A stretch of 64,000 nt of DNA from Actinoplanes flavus (GTDB lineage Bacteria > Actinomycetota > Actinomycetes > Mycobacteriales > Micromonosporaceae), in the NCBI RefSeq assembly GCF_017592555.1, contig NZ_JAGFNS010000017.1, positions 151,472-215,471 on the forward strand, given 5' to 3'. How positions within the stretch are numbered: the stretch's first letter is position 1; each line of letters starts with the position of its first letter. Both the position numbers and the translations under genes were made by a program. This document shows positions 1 through 8,656 of the stretch, one piece after another. The notes beneath the pieces are model-generated. The model saw only the letters and a program-made list of their open reading frames with translations, did no database searches and had not been told where the DNA came from.

Positions 1-1185
1 GAGAATGCGCAGCGCCTGCTGTTCTCGGCCACTCTGGACGGTGACGTCGACACCCTGGTCAAGCGGTTCATGCACGACCCGGTGACGCACTCGACCGCCC
101 CGGCCGAGGCCAGTGTCTCCACGATGGACCACCACCTGCTGCTGATCCCGCCGGCCGACAAGTTCCCGATCACCTCGTGGATCGCGAACCGGGACGGCAA
201 GACCATCGTCTTCGCCCGCACCCAGATGGGCGTGGACCGGCTGGTCGAGCAGCTGGCCGCGGTCGGTGTCCGGGCCGGCGCCCTGCACGGTGGCAAGACC
301 CAGCGCGTCCGCACCCGGACGCTCGCCGAGTTCAAGGAAGGCCGGACGAACGTCCTGGTCGCGACGGACGTGGCGGCCCGTGGCATCCACGTCGACGGCA
401 TCTCGCTGGTCGTGCACGTGGACCCGCCGAAGGACCCGAAGGACTACCTGCACCGGGCCGGCCGTACCGCCCGTGCCGGCGAGTCGGGCGCGGTCGTGAC
501 GCTGGTTCTGCCGAAGCAGCGCCGCAGCACCCAGGCGATGATGTCCAAGGCCGGTGTCGCGCCGGGCGAGGTCCGCGTCCGTCTGGGTGACGAGAAGCTG
601 GCCGAGATCACCGGCGCCCGCGAGCCGAGCGGCGTCCCGGTGGTGGAGGAGCCGGAGCCCCGTCGCGAGCGTTCCGGCGGTTCGCGTGGCCGCTTCGGCG
701 ACCGTCCCCGTGGCGACCGCCCGCAGCGTTCCTACGGTGACCGGCCGCAGCGCTCCTACGGCGACCGCGACCGCAACGAGCGCAACTTCGGCGACCGCCC
801 GCAGCGTTCGTTCGGCGACCGTCCCCAGGGCGACCGCTCCTACGGCGACCGCCCGCAGCGTTCCTACGGTGACCGTCCCCAGGGCGACCGTTCCTACGGC
901 GACCGGCCTCAGGGTGACCGCTCGTACGGCGACCGCCCCCAGCGCTCCTACGGCGACCGCCCCCAGGGCGACCGCTCGTACGGCGACCGCCCGCAGCGCT
1001 CCTACGGCGACCGCCCCCAGGGCGACCGTTCCTACGGCGACCGCCCGCAGCGTTCCTTCGGTGACCGCCCGGCCGGCGACCGCTTCGGCGACCGCCCGTC
1101 GGGTCAGCGCCGCGACGGTCAGCGCACCGACCGCCGCGAGGGCCCGAACCGTTTCGGCCCCTCCCGCCCGGCTCGCAGCCACTGA
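1..1185 (+). CDS. DEAD-box ATP-dependent RNA helicase, C-terminal part (5' cut by window edge)
   Basis: RNA helicase that unwinds RNA duplexes in the cytoplasm. The frame is open from base 1 and begins in helicase motif III (SAT at about codons 9-11). Core domain 2 follows, with VFARTQ, TDVAARGIHVDG and the motif VI string HRAGRTARAG. From about base 660 the protein becomes a basic, low-complexity tail made of repeated GDRPQ, GDRSY and RSYGDRP units, a typical RNA-binding extension of actinobacterial DEAD-box proteins. The Q motif, Walker A and DEAD box lie outside the window. A strong terminator follows the stop codon. Function is clear from family knowledge; which paralogue it is cannot be told. 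Confidence 0.95.
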   Translation, partial: ENAQRLLFSATLDGDVDTLVKRFMHDPVTHSTAPAEASVSTMDHHLLLIPPADKFPITSWIANRDGKTIVFARTQMGVDRLVEQLAAVGVRAGALHGGKTQRVRTRTLAEFKEGRTNVLVATDVAARGIHVDGISLVVHVDPPKDPKDYLHRAGRTARAGESGAVVTLVLPKQRRSTQAMMSKAGVAPGEVRVRLGDEKLAEITGAREPSGVPVVEEPEPRRERSGGSRGRFGDRPRGDRPQRSYGDRPQRSYGDRDRNERNFGDRPQRSFGDRPQGDRSYGDRPQRSYGDRPQGDRSYGDRPQGDRSYGDRPQRSYGDRPQGDRSYGDRPQRSYGDRPQGDRSYGDRPQRSFGDRPAGDRFGDRPSGQRRDGQRTDRREGPNRFGPSRPARSH

Positions 1186-1200
1186 TCAACTGACACACCA

Positions 1201-1233
1201 CGAAGCCCCGGCCGCCTCGGCGCCGGGGCTTCG
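1201..1233 (+). terminator. Intrinsic terminator after the helicase
   Basis: A perfect 11-bp stem (cgaagccccgg at 1201-1211 with ccggggcttcg at 1223-1233) encloses an 11-nt loop and is followed by cccttt. It begins 15 nt after the helicase stop codon. Confidence 0.85.
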
Positions 1234-1281
1234 CCCTTTCTGACGTCTGCCGCGGCCTCCGATTCCCTCTCCCGCCTCTTC

Positions 1282-1614
1282 CTTCCGGTACGGGCTGCGC
1301 CGCCCTCGCCGAATCCTCCCCGTCCCGCCACTCCACGCGAGCCCGAACCGGGCGACCGGCACCGCACGGTCCACGTGGTCCGGCTGGCCACCAGAGCTGT
1401 CTCAATGCGGTTGAAACAGCCCTCACGACCAGCCGGACCCGGGGACCCGTGCGGCGCCAGCCGCCCGGGTCGGGCCGTGCGGCGCCAGCCGCCCGGCCAG
1501 GCTCGCCCACCGATCTACGCCCGGCGGGCGCGGCACGGGCGTGACCCGGCAGGTGGTCGCGGGGTGCCACGGGACGGCCGGGATTCGGCGGGGCGGCGCA
1601 GCCCGTACAGGAAG
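1282..1614. repeat. Long imperfect inverted repeat flanking a structured intergenic segment
   Basis: The arms at 1282-1325 and 1572-1614 are reverse complements over about 43 bp with only a few mismatches or single-base gaps. They enclose about 246 bp. Inside is a nested hairpin (ggtccggctgg at 1378-1388 with ccagccggacc at 1430-1440, and an inner gctgt/acagc stem). There is also a direct repeat of 20 bp (1449-1468 and 1477-1496). No convincing gene lies here. It could be a MITE-like element or a structured RNA. The core of the left arm recurs at 63011-63034. Confidence 0.6.
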
Positions 1615-1656
1615 GGAAAGCACGCCGCGGCAGGGCGGAAAGGGTAGGTTACCGGC

Positions 1657-2280
1657 ATGCCGTTGCCTGTCGCCCTGTTCTGGGAGCGCAAGGACGTGCC
1701 GGGCGCCGAGCACGCCCTGCTGGATGTGGACCGGTATGCGCAGGGCACGATCCTGGCCGCCGCGCCGGTGCCCTATTCCTGCCGGTATGAGGTGCAGACC
1801 GGGCCGGACGGGGCGACGAGCCGGCTGGACGCGCGCGCGGAGGGCGCCGGCTGGGCGCGGACCGTGCGCCTGGAGCTGGCGGCGGGACGCTGGCGGGTGA
1901 CCGCCTCCGAGCAGGGTGATCTCGACGCGGCGCTGATCGCGAACGGACATGCCCGCGCGGGGCAGCCCGGATGTGAGGACCCGGATCTGCTGTACGGCGC
2001 GTTCGACGCCGATCTGGGCGGCTCCCCGCTGTTCAACACGCTGCCGATCCGCCGGCTCGGTCTGCTGCGGGCGGAGGCGGGCGTGTCGCATCGGCTCAGC
2101 GTGGCCTGGGTGCTGGTGCCCAGCCTGGAGGTGGTGCAGGCGGACCAGATCTACACATCGCTGGGCGACGGGCGGATCCGGTTCGCCAGTGAGACGTTCA
2201 GCGCCGACCTGACGTGTGACGCCGACGGTTTCGTCGAGGACTATCCGGGCCTGGCGCGGCGGGTCAGGTCCGCTGCTTGA
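1657..2280 (+). CDS. Putative glycolipid-binding domain protein (DUF1089 / PF06475-like)
   Basis: A 207-residue cytoplasmic protein with no signal peptide or membrane segment. The overall pattern fits the putative glycolipid-binding family (DUF1089). In that family an early ALLDVD-like stretch is followed by a conserved late signature, seen here as FDADLGGSPLFNTLPIRRL. Length matches the family (about 190-200 residues). The 3' end overlaps the convergent metallopeptidase gene by 17 bp. Molecular function of the family is not established; the name comes from structural similarity. The start ATG is the first in frame after the repeat region. Confidence 0.7.
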   Translation: MPLPVALFWERKDVPGAEHALLDVDRYAQGTILAAAPVPYSCRYEVQTGPDGATSRLDARAEGAGWARTVRLELAAGRWRVTASEQGDLDAALIANGHARAGQPGCEDPDLLYGAFDADLGGSPLFNTLPIRRLGLLRAEAGVSHRLSVAWVLVPSLEVVQADQIYTSLGDGRIRFASETFSADLTCDADGFVEDYPGLARRVRSAA

Positions 2281-3520
2281 TCCAGCTGACGCAGGCCTTG
2301 TCGACGGTCTTGAAGGGCGTGCCGAAGGCGGCCCGGGAGGCCGGGTCGAGTTCTTCGCCGAGCTGGACCACCCGGTCGACGAAGTCGAGCAGCTTCTTGT
2401 CGCCGTACTTGGCGGCCATGCAGCCGGCCGCGAAGTGCCCGGTGGCGTAGAGGGTGGCGACGGTGAGGTCGTCGGATTTGGCGCTGAGCGGCTTCACGAC
2501 GACCGTCTTCAGGTCGCCGCGCCGGCCGAACGAGTAGCTCAGCACGTCCTTGTTGTAGGTGGCCCCGGGCTTGTCGGGCAGGAAGCCGATGTACTCGGCG
2601 ATGCCCTCGATCAGCCAGAGGTCCTCCTCCTCGTCGTAGTTGGTGGACGAGGCGCGGGTCACCACGTGGGCCAGCTCGTGCTGGATGATCGTGGTGAGTT
2701 CCTTGTTCGAGGACGGCATCTCGCTGATCCGGACGACCACGTCGCCGCCGACCCGGCCGAGCGGCAGTTGGTAGGCCACCGACCAGGTCGGGTACTTTCC
2801 GCCGTACCAGCTGTTCCACGATTTGTTGTCGGCCAGGTAGACCCGGTAGCGGGCCTGCGGGTTGCCGGTGTAGCCGGCGTAGCGGTCGGCGACGGCGGCG
2901 GCCTTCTCGGCGACCTGGAGAACCCGGTTCAGGTGTTTGCGCTGGGCCGGCGGCGCGGCCACGATGACCCGCCGGCCGGTGGCGAAGACGAGCTGGGTGT
3001 TCTCCCACGGCGCCGGCTGGAGGTAGTTCTCCTTGCCGGAGCCGGCCATCCCGGTGATCACGTAGGAGCTGCCGCGGGGTTTCCAGGTGAGCTTGTAGCC
3101 GACGTTCGGGTTGCCACCGCCGTCCCGGCAGAGCTGGGTGCTGAAACAGTAGTCGAGCTGGAAGCCGACGTTCATCGAGCCGGCGGTCTGCGGCAGCTGC
3201 TCGATGGTGAGCTTGGTGTAGGAGATCTCGAGCGCCCGCAGGTTGCGGAAGATGGCCCGGTAGCGCGTCTGCAACTTGGCGTCGACCGGGGCCAGCCAGC
3301 CCTTCTCGTCGCCCTTCATCAGCGCGTCGACCTGGCCTTCGAGCAGCGCCTCGACCTGCTCGAGCGGGGTGGGCGGGGCTTTCGGCTCGATCGTCACGCG
3401 GCGGGCCGCGACGGCTGTGGTGTCGTCGCCGGTCGGCCACAGCACGATGCCGGCCGACGCCACCGCCACCAGGGCCACGAGCAGTACGGCCCCGAGACGT
3501 GAGCTTTTTCCATCCCCCAT
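2264..3520 (-). CDS. Membrane-anchored zinc metallopeptidase-like protein (peptidase MA-like)
   Basis: About 418 residues. A short basic N-terminus is followed by one hydrophobic segment (residues 9-28, LGAVLLVALVAVASAGIVLW), so most of the protein should lie outside the membrane. A gluzincin motif HELAH sits in IIQHELAHVV near residue 260, followed about 20 residues later by an acidic stretch and LIEGIAEY. The spacing resembles the second zinc ligand region of peptidase MA-like proteins. Substrate unknown. Start chosen at the ATG at 3520; a GTG at 3538 is also possible. It lies close downstream of the PLP enzyme gene on the same strand and may be co-transcribed. Confidence 0.7.
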   Translation of the reverse strand: MGDGKSSRLGAVLLVALVAVASAGIVLWPTGDDTTAVAARRVTIEPKAPPTPLEQVEALLEGQVDALMKGDEKGWLAPVDAKLQTRYRAIFRNLRALEISYTKLTIEQLPQTAGSMNVGFQLDYCFSTQLCRDGGGNPNVGYKLTWKPRGSSYVITGMAGSGKENYLQPAPWENTQLVFATGRRVIVAAPPAQRKHLNRVLQVAEKAAAVADRYAGYTGNPQARYRVYLADNKSWNSWYGGKYPTWSVAYQLPLGRVGGDVVVRISEMPSSNKELTTIIQHELAHVVTRASSTNYDEEEDLWLIEGIAEYIGFLPDKPGATYNKDVLSYSFGRRGDLKTVVVKPLSAKSDDLTVATLYATGHFAAGCMAAKYGDKKLLDFVDRVVQLGEELDPASRAAFGTPFKTVDKACVSWIKQRT

Positions 3521-3554
3521 GGACGAGGATCTAATCACGCCTCGTCAGGGCACG

Positions 3555-4652
3555 TCACCCGGGCCATCCACCATCGTCAAGGAATCGGCGGATCACCCCG
3601 GAGTACGACGAAAGGTCCAGTTCCTGGGCGCTCACCCAGGCGTCGGAGTAGTAGGTGTCGGCGTAGCGTTCGCCGCCGTCGCAGATGAGCGTCACCACCG
3701 ATCCGGTACGCCCGGACGCGAGCATCTCGGCGATGAGCCGGAACGCGCCCCACAGGTTGGTGCCGGTCGAGCCGCCGACCCGCCGGCCCAGGACGGCCGA
3801 GCCGGCCCGCATGGCGGCCAGGGACGCGGCGTCCGGGACGTGGATCATCCGGTCCACCACCGAGGGCAGGAAGGACGCCTCCACCCGGGGGCGGCCGATC
3901 CCCTCGATGCGGGAGCCGCGGCCGGTCACGACGTTCCAGTCACCGGCGAGATAAGCCTGCCAGAACGCCGACCCCTCGGGGTCGACAACGCAGACCTTGG
4001 TGTCGAGGCGGCGGTAGCGGGCGTACCGGCCGATGGTGGCGCTGGTGCCGCCGGTGCCGGCGCCGACCACGATCCAGGCCGGGACCGGGTGCCGTTCGCG
4101 CTCCAGCTGGTGGTAGATCGACTCGGCGATGTTGTTGTTGCCGCGCCAGTCGGTGGCCCGCTCGGCGTACGTGAACTGGTCCATGAAGTGCCCGCCCAGC
4201 TCGGCCGCGAGCCGGCGCGCCTCGGCGACCACCTGCGTCGGGTCGGCCACCAGGTGACATCGGCCGCCCTGGAACTCGATCAGCGAGATCTTCTCCGGCG
4301 AGGTGGCGGCCGGCATCACGGCGATGAACGGCAGGCCGAGCATTCGGGCGAAATACGCCTCGCTCACCGCGGTCGATCCGGACGACGCTTCCACGATGGT
4401 CGTGCTCGGCCCGATCCAGCCATTGCAGAGCGCATACAGGAAAAGCGATCGTGCCAGGCGATGCTTCAGTGAACCGGTGGGGTGCGACGACTCGTCCTTG
4501 AGGTAGAGGTCGATGCCCCAGGCGGCGGGAAGCGGGAAGGGCAGCAGGTGGGTGTCGGCGGACCGGTTGGCGTCGGCCTCGACCTGGCCGATGGCCTCGC
4601 GGGCCCAGTCACGGTTGACCCGCTCGCAGCGCCCGAAGTCGGTGATCTCCAT
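3555..4652 (-). CDS. cds1: PLP-dependent cysteine synthase-family enzyme, probable L-cysteine desulfhydrase (Cds1-like)
   Basis: Fold-type II PLP enzyme of 365 residues. The Schiff-base lysine lies in SHPTGSLKHR, followed by the substrate-loop string SSGSTAVSEA, and a phosphate-binding GAGTGGTSA comes later. Overall it resembles mycobacterial Cds1, which degrades cysteine to pyruvate, sulfide and ammonia, more than classical CysK. The start ATG overlaps the stop of the upstream Lrp gene in a TAATG arrangement, so translation is probably coupled and the Lrp protein may control cysteine breakdown. Assignment to desulfhydrase rather than synthase is inference from sequence resemblance. Confidence 0.75.
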   Translation of the reverse strand: MEITDFGRCERVNRDWAREAIGQVEADANRSADTHLLPFPLPAAWGIDLYLKDESSHPTGSLKHRLARSLFLYALCNGWIGPSTTIVEASSGSTAVSEAYFARMLGLPFIAVMPAATSPEKISLIEFQGGRCHLVADPTQVVAEARRLAAELGGHFMDQFTYAERATDWRGNNNIAESIYHQLERERHPVPAWIVVGAGTGGTSATIGRYARYRRLDTKVCVVDPEGSAFWQAYLAGDWNVVTGRGSRIEGIGRPRVEASFLPSVVDRMIHVPDAASLAAMRAGSAVLGRRVGGSTGTNLWGAFRLIAEMLASGRTGSVVTLICDGGERYADTYYSDAWVSAQELDLSSYSGVIRRFLDDGGWPG

Positions 4653-5101
4653 TACCCGAGGCCCGGCTGCGGACGGTTCTCCCACTTGGTGGAGAGGGCG
4701 ATCGCGGTCCGGGTCGATGCGACACCCGGGGTCCGGTTGATGCGCACGATCAGCTGCTCCAGCTCGGCGATCGTGCCGACCCGCACGATGAGCTGGTAGG
4801 ACTCCACGCCGGCCATGAAATAGCAGCTCTCCACCTCGGGCATGGCGCGGACGGCGGCGAGGACGTCGTCGGTGTCGGCGCCGGAGTCCTCGATGATGCC
4901 GATCAGCGCGGTCACGCCGAGCCCGATCGCCTCGTGGTCGATGTCGGCCCGGTAACCGCGGATGGTCCCGGCGGTCTCGAGCTTACCGACTCGCTCGTGC
5001 ACGGCGGGGGCGGAGAGGCCGACCTTGCGGGCGAGCTCGGCGTACGACGAGCGGGCGTTCTCTCGTAGCAGGTCGATCAGCCGGAGGTCGATGGAGTCCA
5101 T
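4652..5101 (-). CDS. Lrp/AsnC-family transcriptional regulator
   Basis: 149 residues, the usual Lrp/AsnC length. The N-terminal winged helix-turn-helix (residues 3-60) starts with the canonical DSIDLRLIDLLRENARSSYAEL. The RAM effector-binding domain occupies residues 65-140. The stop overlaps the ATG of the cysteine desulfhydrase-like gene, so the regulator and enzyme form a two-gene operon. Lrp-like proteins with such neighbours often sense the amino acid substrate; that role is inferred here. Confidence 0.9.
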   Translation of the reverse strand: MDSIDLRLIDLLRENARSSYAELARKVGLSAPAVHERVGKLETAGTIRGYRADIDHEAIGLGVTALIGIIEDSGADTDDVLAAVRAMPEVESCYFMAGVESYQLIVRVGTIAELEQLIVRINRTPGVASTRTAIALSTKWENRPQPGLG

Positions 5102-5316
5102 GGGAGAAACCCTAATCGGGTGGCGCTCCGGCCTTCACGCCCGGTAGCGGCGAATGGGCGGCAGGATAATGACCACTGTCGCAATCGGGGCTTTTTCCGC
5201 ATTTCACGGACTTGGTTCAGGGGCGGTGCTCTAATGACTTTACGTCCCGATCGAGCACGCCGACACTCACCGTGACCACCGGCCGCTCCAGATAACCGAA
5301 AACCGAGGAGGGGGTT

Positions 5317-5592
5317 GTGGACACTGGAGATCGTCTGCTGACACCGGGCGAGGTGGCCGCGTTGTTCCGCGTCGACCCCAAAACGGTCACGCGCTGGGCC
5401 GCCGCCGGACGGATCGGCAGTATCCGTACTCCGGGTGGACACCGCCGATTCCGTGAATCCGAAGTGCGTGCGCTCCTCGAAGGCGATGGTGTGATCGAGG
5501 AGATGCGCGAGGACGACGCCGCCAACAAGCCCCGCAACAACGGCCCGAGCCATCCCGGGCCCGGCTACGGCCCGCCCAACGGCCTGCGCTAG
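5317..5592 (+). CDS. bldC: BldC-family MerR-type developmental regulator
   Basis: 91 residues with a single MerR-type winged HTH (residues 5-65). The core LLTPGEVAALFRVDPKTVTR, followed by a glycine-histidine GGHRRFRE stretch, is nearly the same as Streptomyces BldC, a DNA-binding protein that controls timing of development. The C-terminal tail is longer than in Streptomyces and rich in Pro, Gly and Asn. GTG start at 5317 with a strong purine-rich ribosome site at 5304-5312. The 3' end overlaps the convergent UbiX-family gene by 4 bp. Confidence 0.92.
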   Translation: MDTGDRLLTPGEVAALFRVDPKTVTRWAAAGRIGSIRTPGGHRRFRESEVRALLEGDGVIEEMREDDAANKPRNNGPSHPGPGYGPPNGLR

Positions 5593-6212
5593 GCGCGTCC
5601 CTCACCCAGATCGCCGGTCCATCTGCGGAAGAGCGTGTGGGGTACGCCCAGCGCGTCGAGCACTTTACCGGCCACGAAATCGATCAGTTGCTGTGCCGTC
5701 GCGCCGGCCCCGGAGCCGTAGAAGCCGGGGCTGGCCGGCAGCACCACCGCCCCGGCGTCGTGCAGGGCGATCAGATGCTCCAGATGACTGCGGGTGACCG
5801 GAGTCTCCCGGGGCACGATCACCGTACGGCGCCGTTCTTTCAGATTCACCTCGGCCGCTCGCTGGAGCAGGTCCTTGGAGAGCCCGATGGCGATGCCCGC
5901 GCAGGCCGCGGTGCTCGCCGGCACCACGGCCATCCCACGGGCCGGGTAGGAGCCGCTGCTCGGGCCGGCGGCCAGGTCCCCGGCCGGCCAGTAGGCCAGA
6001 TCGCCGAGGTCCCGGCCCAGCCAGGCGGCCACGTCGTCCTTCCAGTGCGCGTCCCGGATCGTCGCGCCGGTCTCGTCCAGCAGGGTCAGCCGGGCGGCCC
6101 GGGAGACCACCAGGTCGACCGATTCGCCGGCGTCCAGCAGGGCGGTGAGCACCGCCTTGGCGTACGGGGTGCCGGAGGCTCCGGAGACGCCGACGATCCA
6201 GGGTTCACGCAT
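5589..6212 (-). CDS. mqnM: UbiX-family flavin prenyltransferase (menaquinone pathway, MqnM-like)
   Basis: 207 residues. It opens with the UbiX signature VGVSGASGTPYA and has the later conserved RETPVTRSHL and PASPGFYG motifs. UbiX enzymes make prenylated FMN, the cofactor needed by UbiD decarboxylases. A UbiD-family gene and a UbiA-family gene lie 2-4 kb away on the same strand. In Streptomyces the equivalent trio takes part in late futalosine-route menaquinone synthesis. Here a sigma factor and its partner lie between ubiX and the other two. Confidence 0.9.
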   Translation of the reverse strand: MREPWIVGVSGASGTPYAKAVLTALLDAGESVDLVVSRAARLTLLDETGATIRDAHWKDDVAAWLGRDLGDLAYWPAGDLAAGPSSGSYPARGMAVVPASTAACAGIAIGLSKDLLQRAAEVNLKERRRTVIVPRETPVTRSHLEHLIALHDAGAVVLPASPGFYGSGAGATAQQLIDFVAGKVLDALGVPHTLFRRWTGDLGEGRA

Positions 6213-6224
6213 GCCACCAGTGTG

Positions 6225-7235
6225 CTACTCGCCCTTGTACAGGTACTCCTCCGGGATCGCCTCGGCGACCGGGACCCAGGTCGAGAAGTCGCCCGGGGTG
6301 GACACCTCCAGGGAGTCGAGGATCTTCCGCGCCTCGGCCTTCGAGATCGAGCCGGTGATGACTATCTCGTGGCCGTCGCCGACCGTCCGGTATCCGATGC
6401 AGCCACAGTTCGGCTCACCGGCCGGGTCCCGCCCCTGTAGCACGATCTGGATGTTGCCCTTGGTCCCGTCGATGGCCTCGTAGCGGCGGATCGCCGGATC
6501 ACGCATCGACGCGATCGGAAGGAAGGTAACCGTGGCGAACTCGTTGGGCGAGTCCTGACTGACCGCCCGCAACCGGAACCCGTCGGGCACATGGCCGAGC
6601 TTGAAGGGAATCCTGACCGGCTGCTCCGGGGCGATGCCGAAGCCGTCGGCCACCTCTCTCACCTGCGCGTTTGTCGCGACCGGGGGTTCCGGCGTGAGCA
6701 CCGCGTAGGCGTTGTCGGCGTACTCCCAGACAAGGGTCTCGCTGGGGAACCCGGCCCCGGAGACCGTGAACGCCGGCCGGCCCTTGATCGGGTCCACGTC
6801 GGCGACCCGCTTCAGGCCCAGACGGGTCAGCGGGTCGACACCGGGTTCGTAGACCAGCAGCGACATCGTCGGCGACATGCCCTTTTTCGGAACGACCCCG
6901 ACGCTGGTGTAGCCGGGGCCGAAGCTCCCCGGGTCACCGACCCGGAACGACGCCGTCTGATAGCCGCGGAACCGGGCGACGGACGGGATCAGATACTCCG
7001 GCGCCGGCGCCGGGGCGACCGACGCGGCCGGCTGCGGCGGGGCCGGCGCCGGACCCCGGGTGACGACCTGCGGCACCCCGATCGCGGCGGCCACCGCCAC
7101 CACGGCCGCGAACGCCCACTCGGAGTTCCGGCGCCGCACCCGGCGCCGGCCGGCCGCGACCACGTGGTCGACGTCGTAGCGCGGTGGTGGCCCATCCACC
7201 TTCGCCTCGTGTAACAGCTCAGACAGCGGTCTCAT
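6225..7235 (-). CDS. Membrane protein partner of the adjacent SigE-family sigma factor
   Basis: 336 residues. A short cytoplasmic N-terminus (MRPLSELLHEA) with an Arg-rich patch leads into one transmembrane segment near residues 37-55. An Ala/Pro linker and an extracytoplasmic domain of about 250 residues follow. The start at 7235 overlaps the sigma factor gene by 17 bp, so the two are translated together. This layout is common for putative anti-sigma or sensor proteins paired with SigE-family sigma factors. No enzymatic motif is seen, and the regulatory role is inferred from gene order. Confidence 0.65.
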   Translation of the reverse strand: MRPLSELLHEAKVDGPPPRYDVDHVVAAGRRRVRRRNSEWAFAAVVAVAAAIGVPQVVTRGPAPAPPQPAASVAPAPAPEYLIPSVARFRGYQTASFRVGDPGSFGPGYTSVGVVPKKGMSPTMSLLVYEPGVDPLTRLGLKRVADVDPIKGRPAFTVSGAGFPSETLVWEYADNAYAVLTPEPPVATNAQVREVADGFGIAPEQPVRIPFKLGHVPDGFRLRAVSQDSPNEFATVTFLPIASMRDPAIRRYEAIDGTKGNIQIVLQGRDPAGEPNCGCIGYRTVGDGHEIVITGSISKAEARKILDSLEVSTPGDFSTWVPVAEAIPEEYLYKGE

Positions 7236-7731
7236 GAACGGCCTCCCATTCAGTGCCGAGAATGCGGCGGAGCGCGTCGAGGCCACGCGCGGTGTAGACC
7301 TTGACGGTGCCCTCCGGGCACCTCAGCGCCTCGGCGGTCTGCTGCACGCTGAGGCCCTCCAGGAACCGCAGCACCAGCACGGCCCGCTGCCGGGCGGGCA
7401 GGCCGTCGAGGGCCTCACGCATCCGGAGGCGCTCGTCGACGGCCCGGGTGGCGTCGTCGGGGACGGGGGCGTCCGGCATGGCGTGGCTGCGGGACTGTTC
7501 GCGTCGCCACCACGGGCGGCGGGTCTCGTCGATGGCGGCCCGCACCACGGCGGTTCGCGCGTACGCGTCCGGGTTCTCCACCCGGTTCCATTTCGCGTAC
7601 AGCTTCGCCAGGGCGGACAGCACCGCGTCCTCGGCCACCTGCCAGTCACCGCAGGTGAGGTACGCGAGCCCCCGTAACGACTCCATCCGCGCGCCGACGA
7701 ACTCGCGGAAGTCGGCCTCTCTATCGCTCAC
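7219..7731 (-). CDS. SigE-family ECF RNA polymerase sigma factor
   Basis: 170 residues. Region 2 covers residues 5-75 (FREFVGARMESLRGLAYL, then AEDAVLSALAKLYAKW) and region 4 residues 105-160 (LPARQRAVLVLRFLEGLS, then CPEGTVKVYTARG). The length and motif wording match the actinobacterial SigE family of ECF factors. It is coupled by overlap with the downstream membrane protein gene, its likely regulator. A gap of about 30 bp separates it from the UbiA-family gene upstream. Confidence 0.9.
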   Translation of the reverse strand: MSDREADFREFVGARMESLRGLAYLTCGDWQVAEDAVLSALAKLYAKWNRVENPDAYARTAVVRAAIDETRRPWWRREQSRSHAMPDAPVPDDATRAVDERLRMREALDGLPARQRAVLVLRFLEGLSVQQTAEALRCPEGTVKVYTARGLDALRRILGTEWEAVHETAV

Positions 7732-7762
7732 GCGGATGAGACGGAGAGCACCGGGCTACGGG

Positions 7763-8656
7763 TTACAGCACGTACAGATCGATGAGCGCGAATAGGAACA
7801 GGGCGATGGCGATGAACCCGTTCGCCGTGAAGAACGCCCGGTTGACCTTGGAGAGATCGTTCTCGGTCACCACGACGTGCTGGTAGACCAGGCCCGCGCC
7901 GGTGACCAGCAGACCGGCCCACCAGGCCCAGCTGAAACCGGCCAGCTGACCGAACCAGACGAACAGCGCGAAGCACAGCACGTGGGTGACCGTGGAGATG
8001 TGCAGGGCGGTCCGCACACCGAACCGGGCCGGGGTCGAGTGCACGCCGATCCGCCGGTCCACCTCGACGTCCTGGCAGGCGTAGATGATGTCGAAGCCAC
8101 CGATCCAGAGGCCGACCGCGACACCGAGCACCCAGGCCGGCCACGAGCCGCTGAACGTGCCGGTGATCGCCAGCCAGGCGCCGACCGGAGCGACCGCCTG
8201 AGCCAGCGCCAGCACGTAGTGCGGGAAGTTCGTGAACCGCTTGGCGTACGGGTAGATCACCAACGGGACGACGGCGAGCGGGGAGAGCACCAGGCAGAGC
8301 GGGTTCAGCAGGCCGGCCGCGACGATCAGGACGGCCAGCGAGATCAGGGCGCCGGTCCAGGCCGTCCGCAGGCTCACGGCGCCGGTGACCAGTTCGCGAT
8401 TCCGCGTACGCGGGTTGAGGGCGTCGATCCGGCGGTCCAGGATGCGGTTGGCCGCCATGGCGAAGGTCCGCCCGGACACCATCGCGATCGTGACCAGCAC
8501 CAGGTCGAGCCAGTGCTCGCCGACCGTGTCCGTCAGGGACTCGATGGCGACCAGCGACGACAGGTAGGCGAACGGCAGCGCGAAGATCGAGTGCTCGATC
8601 ATGACCAGCCGCAGGAAGGCCTTGATCTTGCCGGGCTTCTCCTCGAGCGACGTCAC
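7763..8656 (-). CDS. mqnP: UbiA-family polyprenyltransferase (menaquinone biosynthesis, MqnP-like)
   Basis: Integral membrane prenyltransferase of 297 residues with about eight hydrophobic segments. Both Asp-rich prenyl diphosphate/Mg sites are present: NRILDRRIDALNPRT and DVEVDRR. In actinobacteria with the futalosine route, MqnP prenylates 1,4-dihydroxy-6-naphthoate. The start was chosen as GTG at 8656 because it overlaps the UbiD-family stop in a GTGA arrangement, which implies coupling of decarboxylase and prenyltransferase. Confidence 0.9.
   Translation of the reverse strand: MTSLEEKPGKIKAFLRLVMIEHSIFALPFAYLSSLVAIESLTDTVGEHWLDLVLVTIAMVSGRTFAMAANRILDRRIDALNPRTRNRELVTGAVSLRTAWTGALISLAVLIVAAGLLNPLCLVLSPLAVVPLVIYPYAKRFTNFPHYVLALAQAVAPVGAWLAITGTFSGSWPAWVLGVAVGLWIGGFDIIYACQDVEVDRRIGVHSTPARFGVRTALHISTVTHVLCFALFVWFGQLAGFSWAWWAGLLVTGAGLVYQHVVVTENDLSKVNRAFFTANGFIAIALFLFALIDLYVL

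Noticed and set aside
700..1110. Possible CRISPR-like regular repeats near the helicase end
   Set aside because: The periodicity is in codon units and encodes a continuous GDRPQ-type peptide; there are no spacers of constant length.
2216..3502. 428-residue plus-strand open frame opposite the metallopeptidase
   Set aside because: It is a mirror frame of a high-GC gene. The minus-strand protein has a membrane segment and HELAH motif; the plus-strand product is a repetitive Val/Asp/Gly string without any family.
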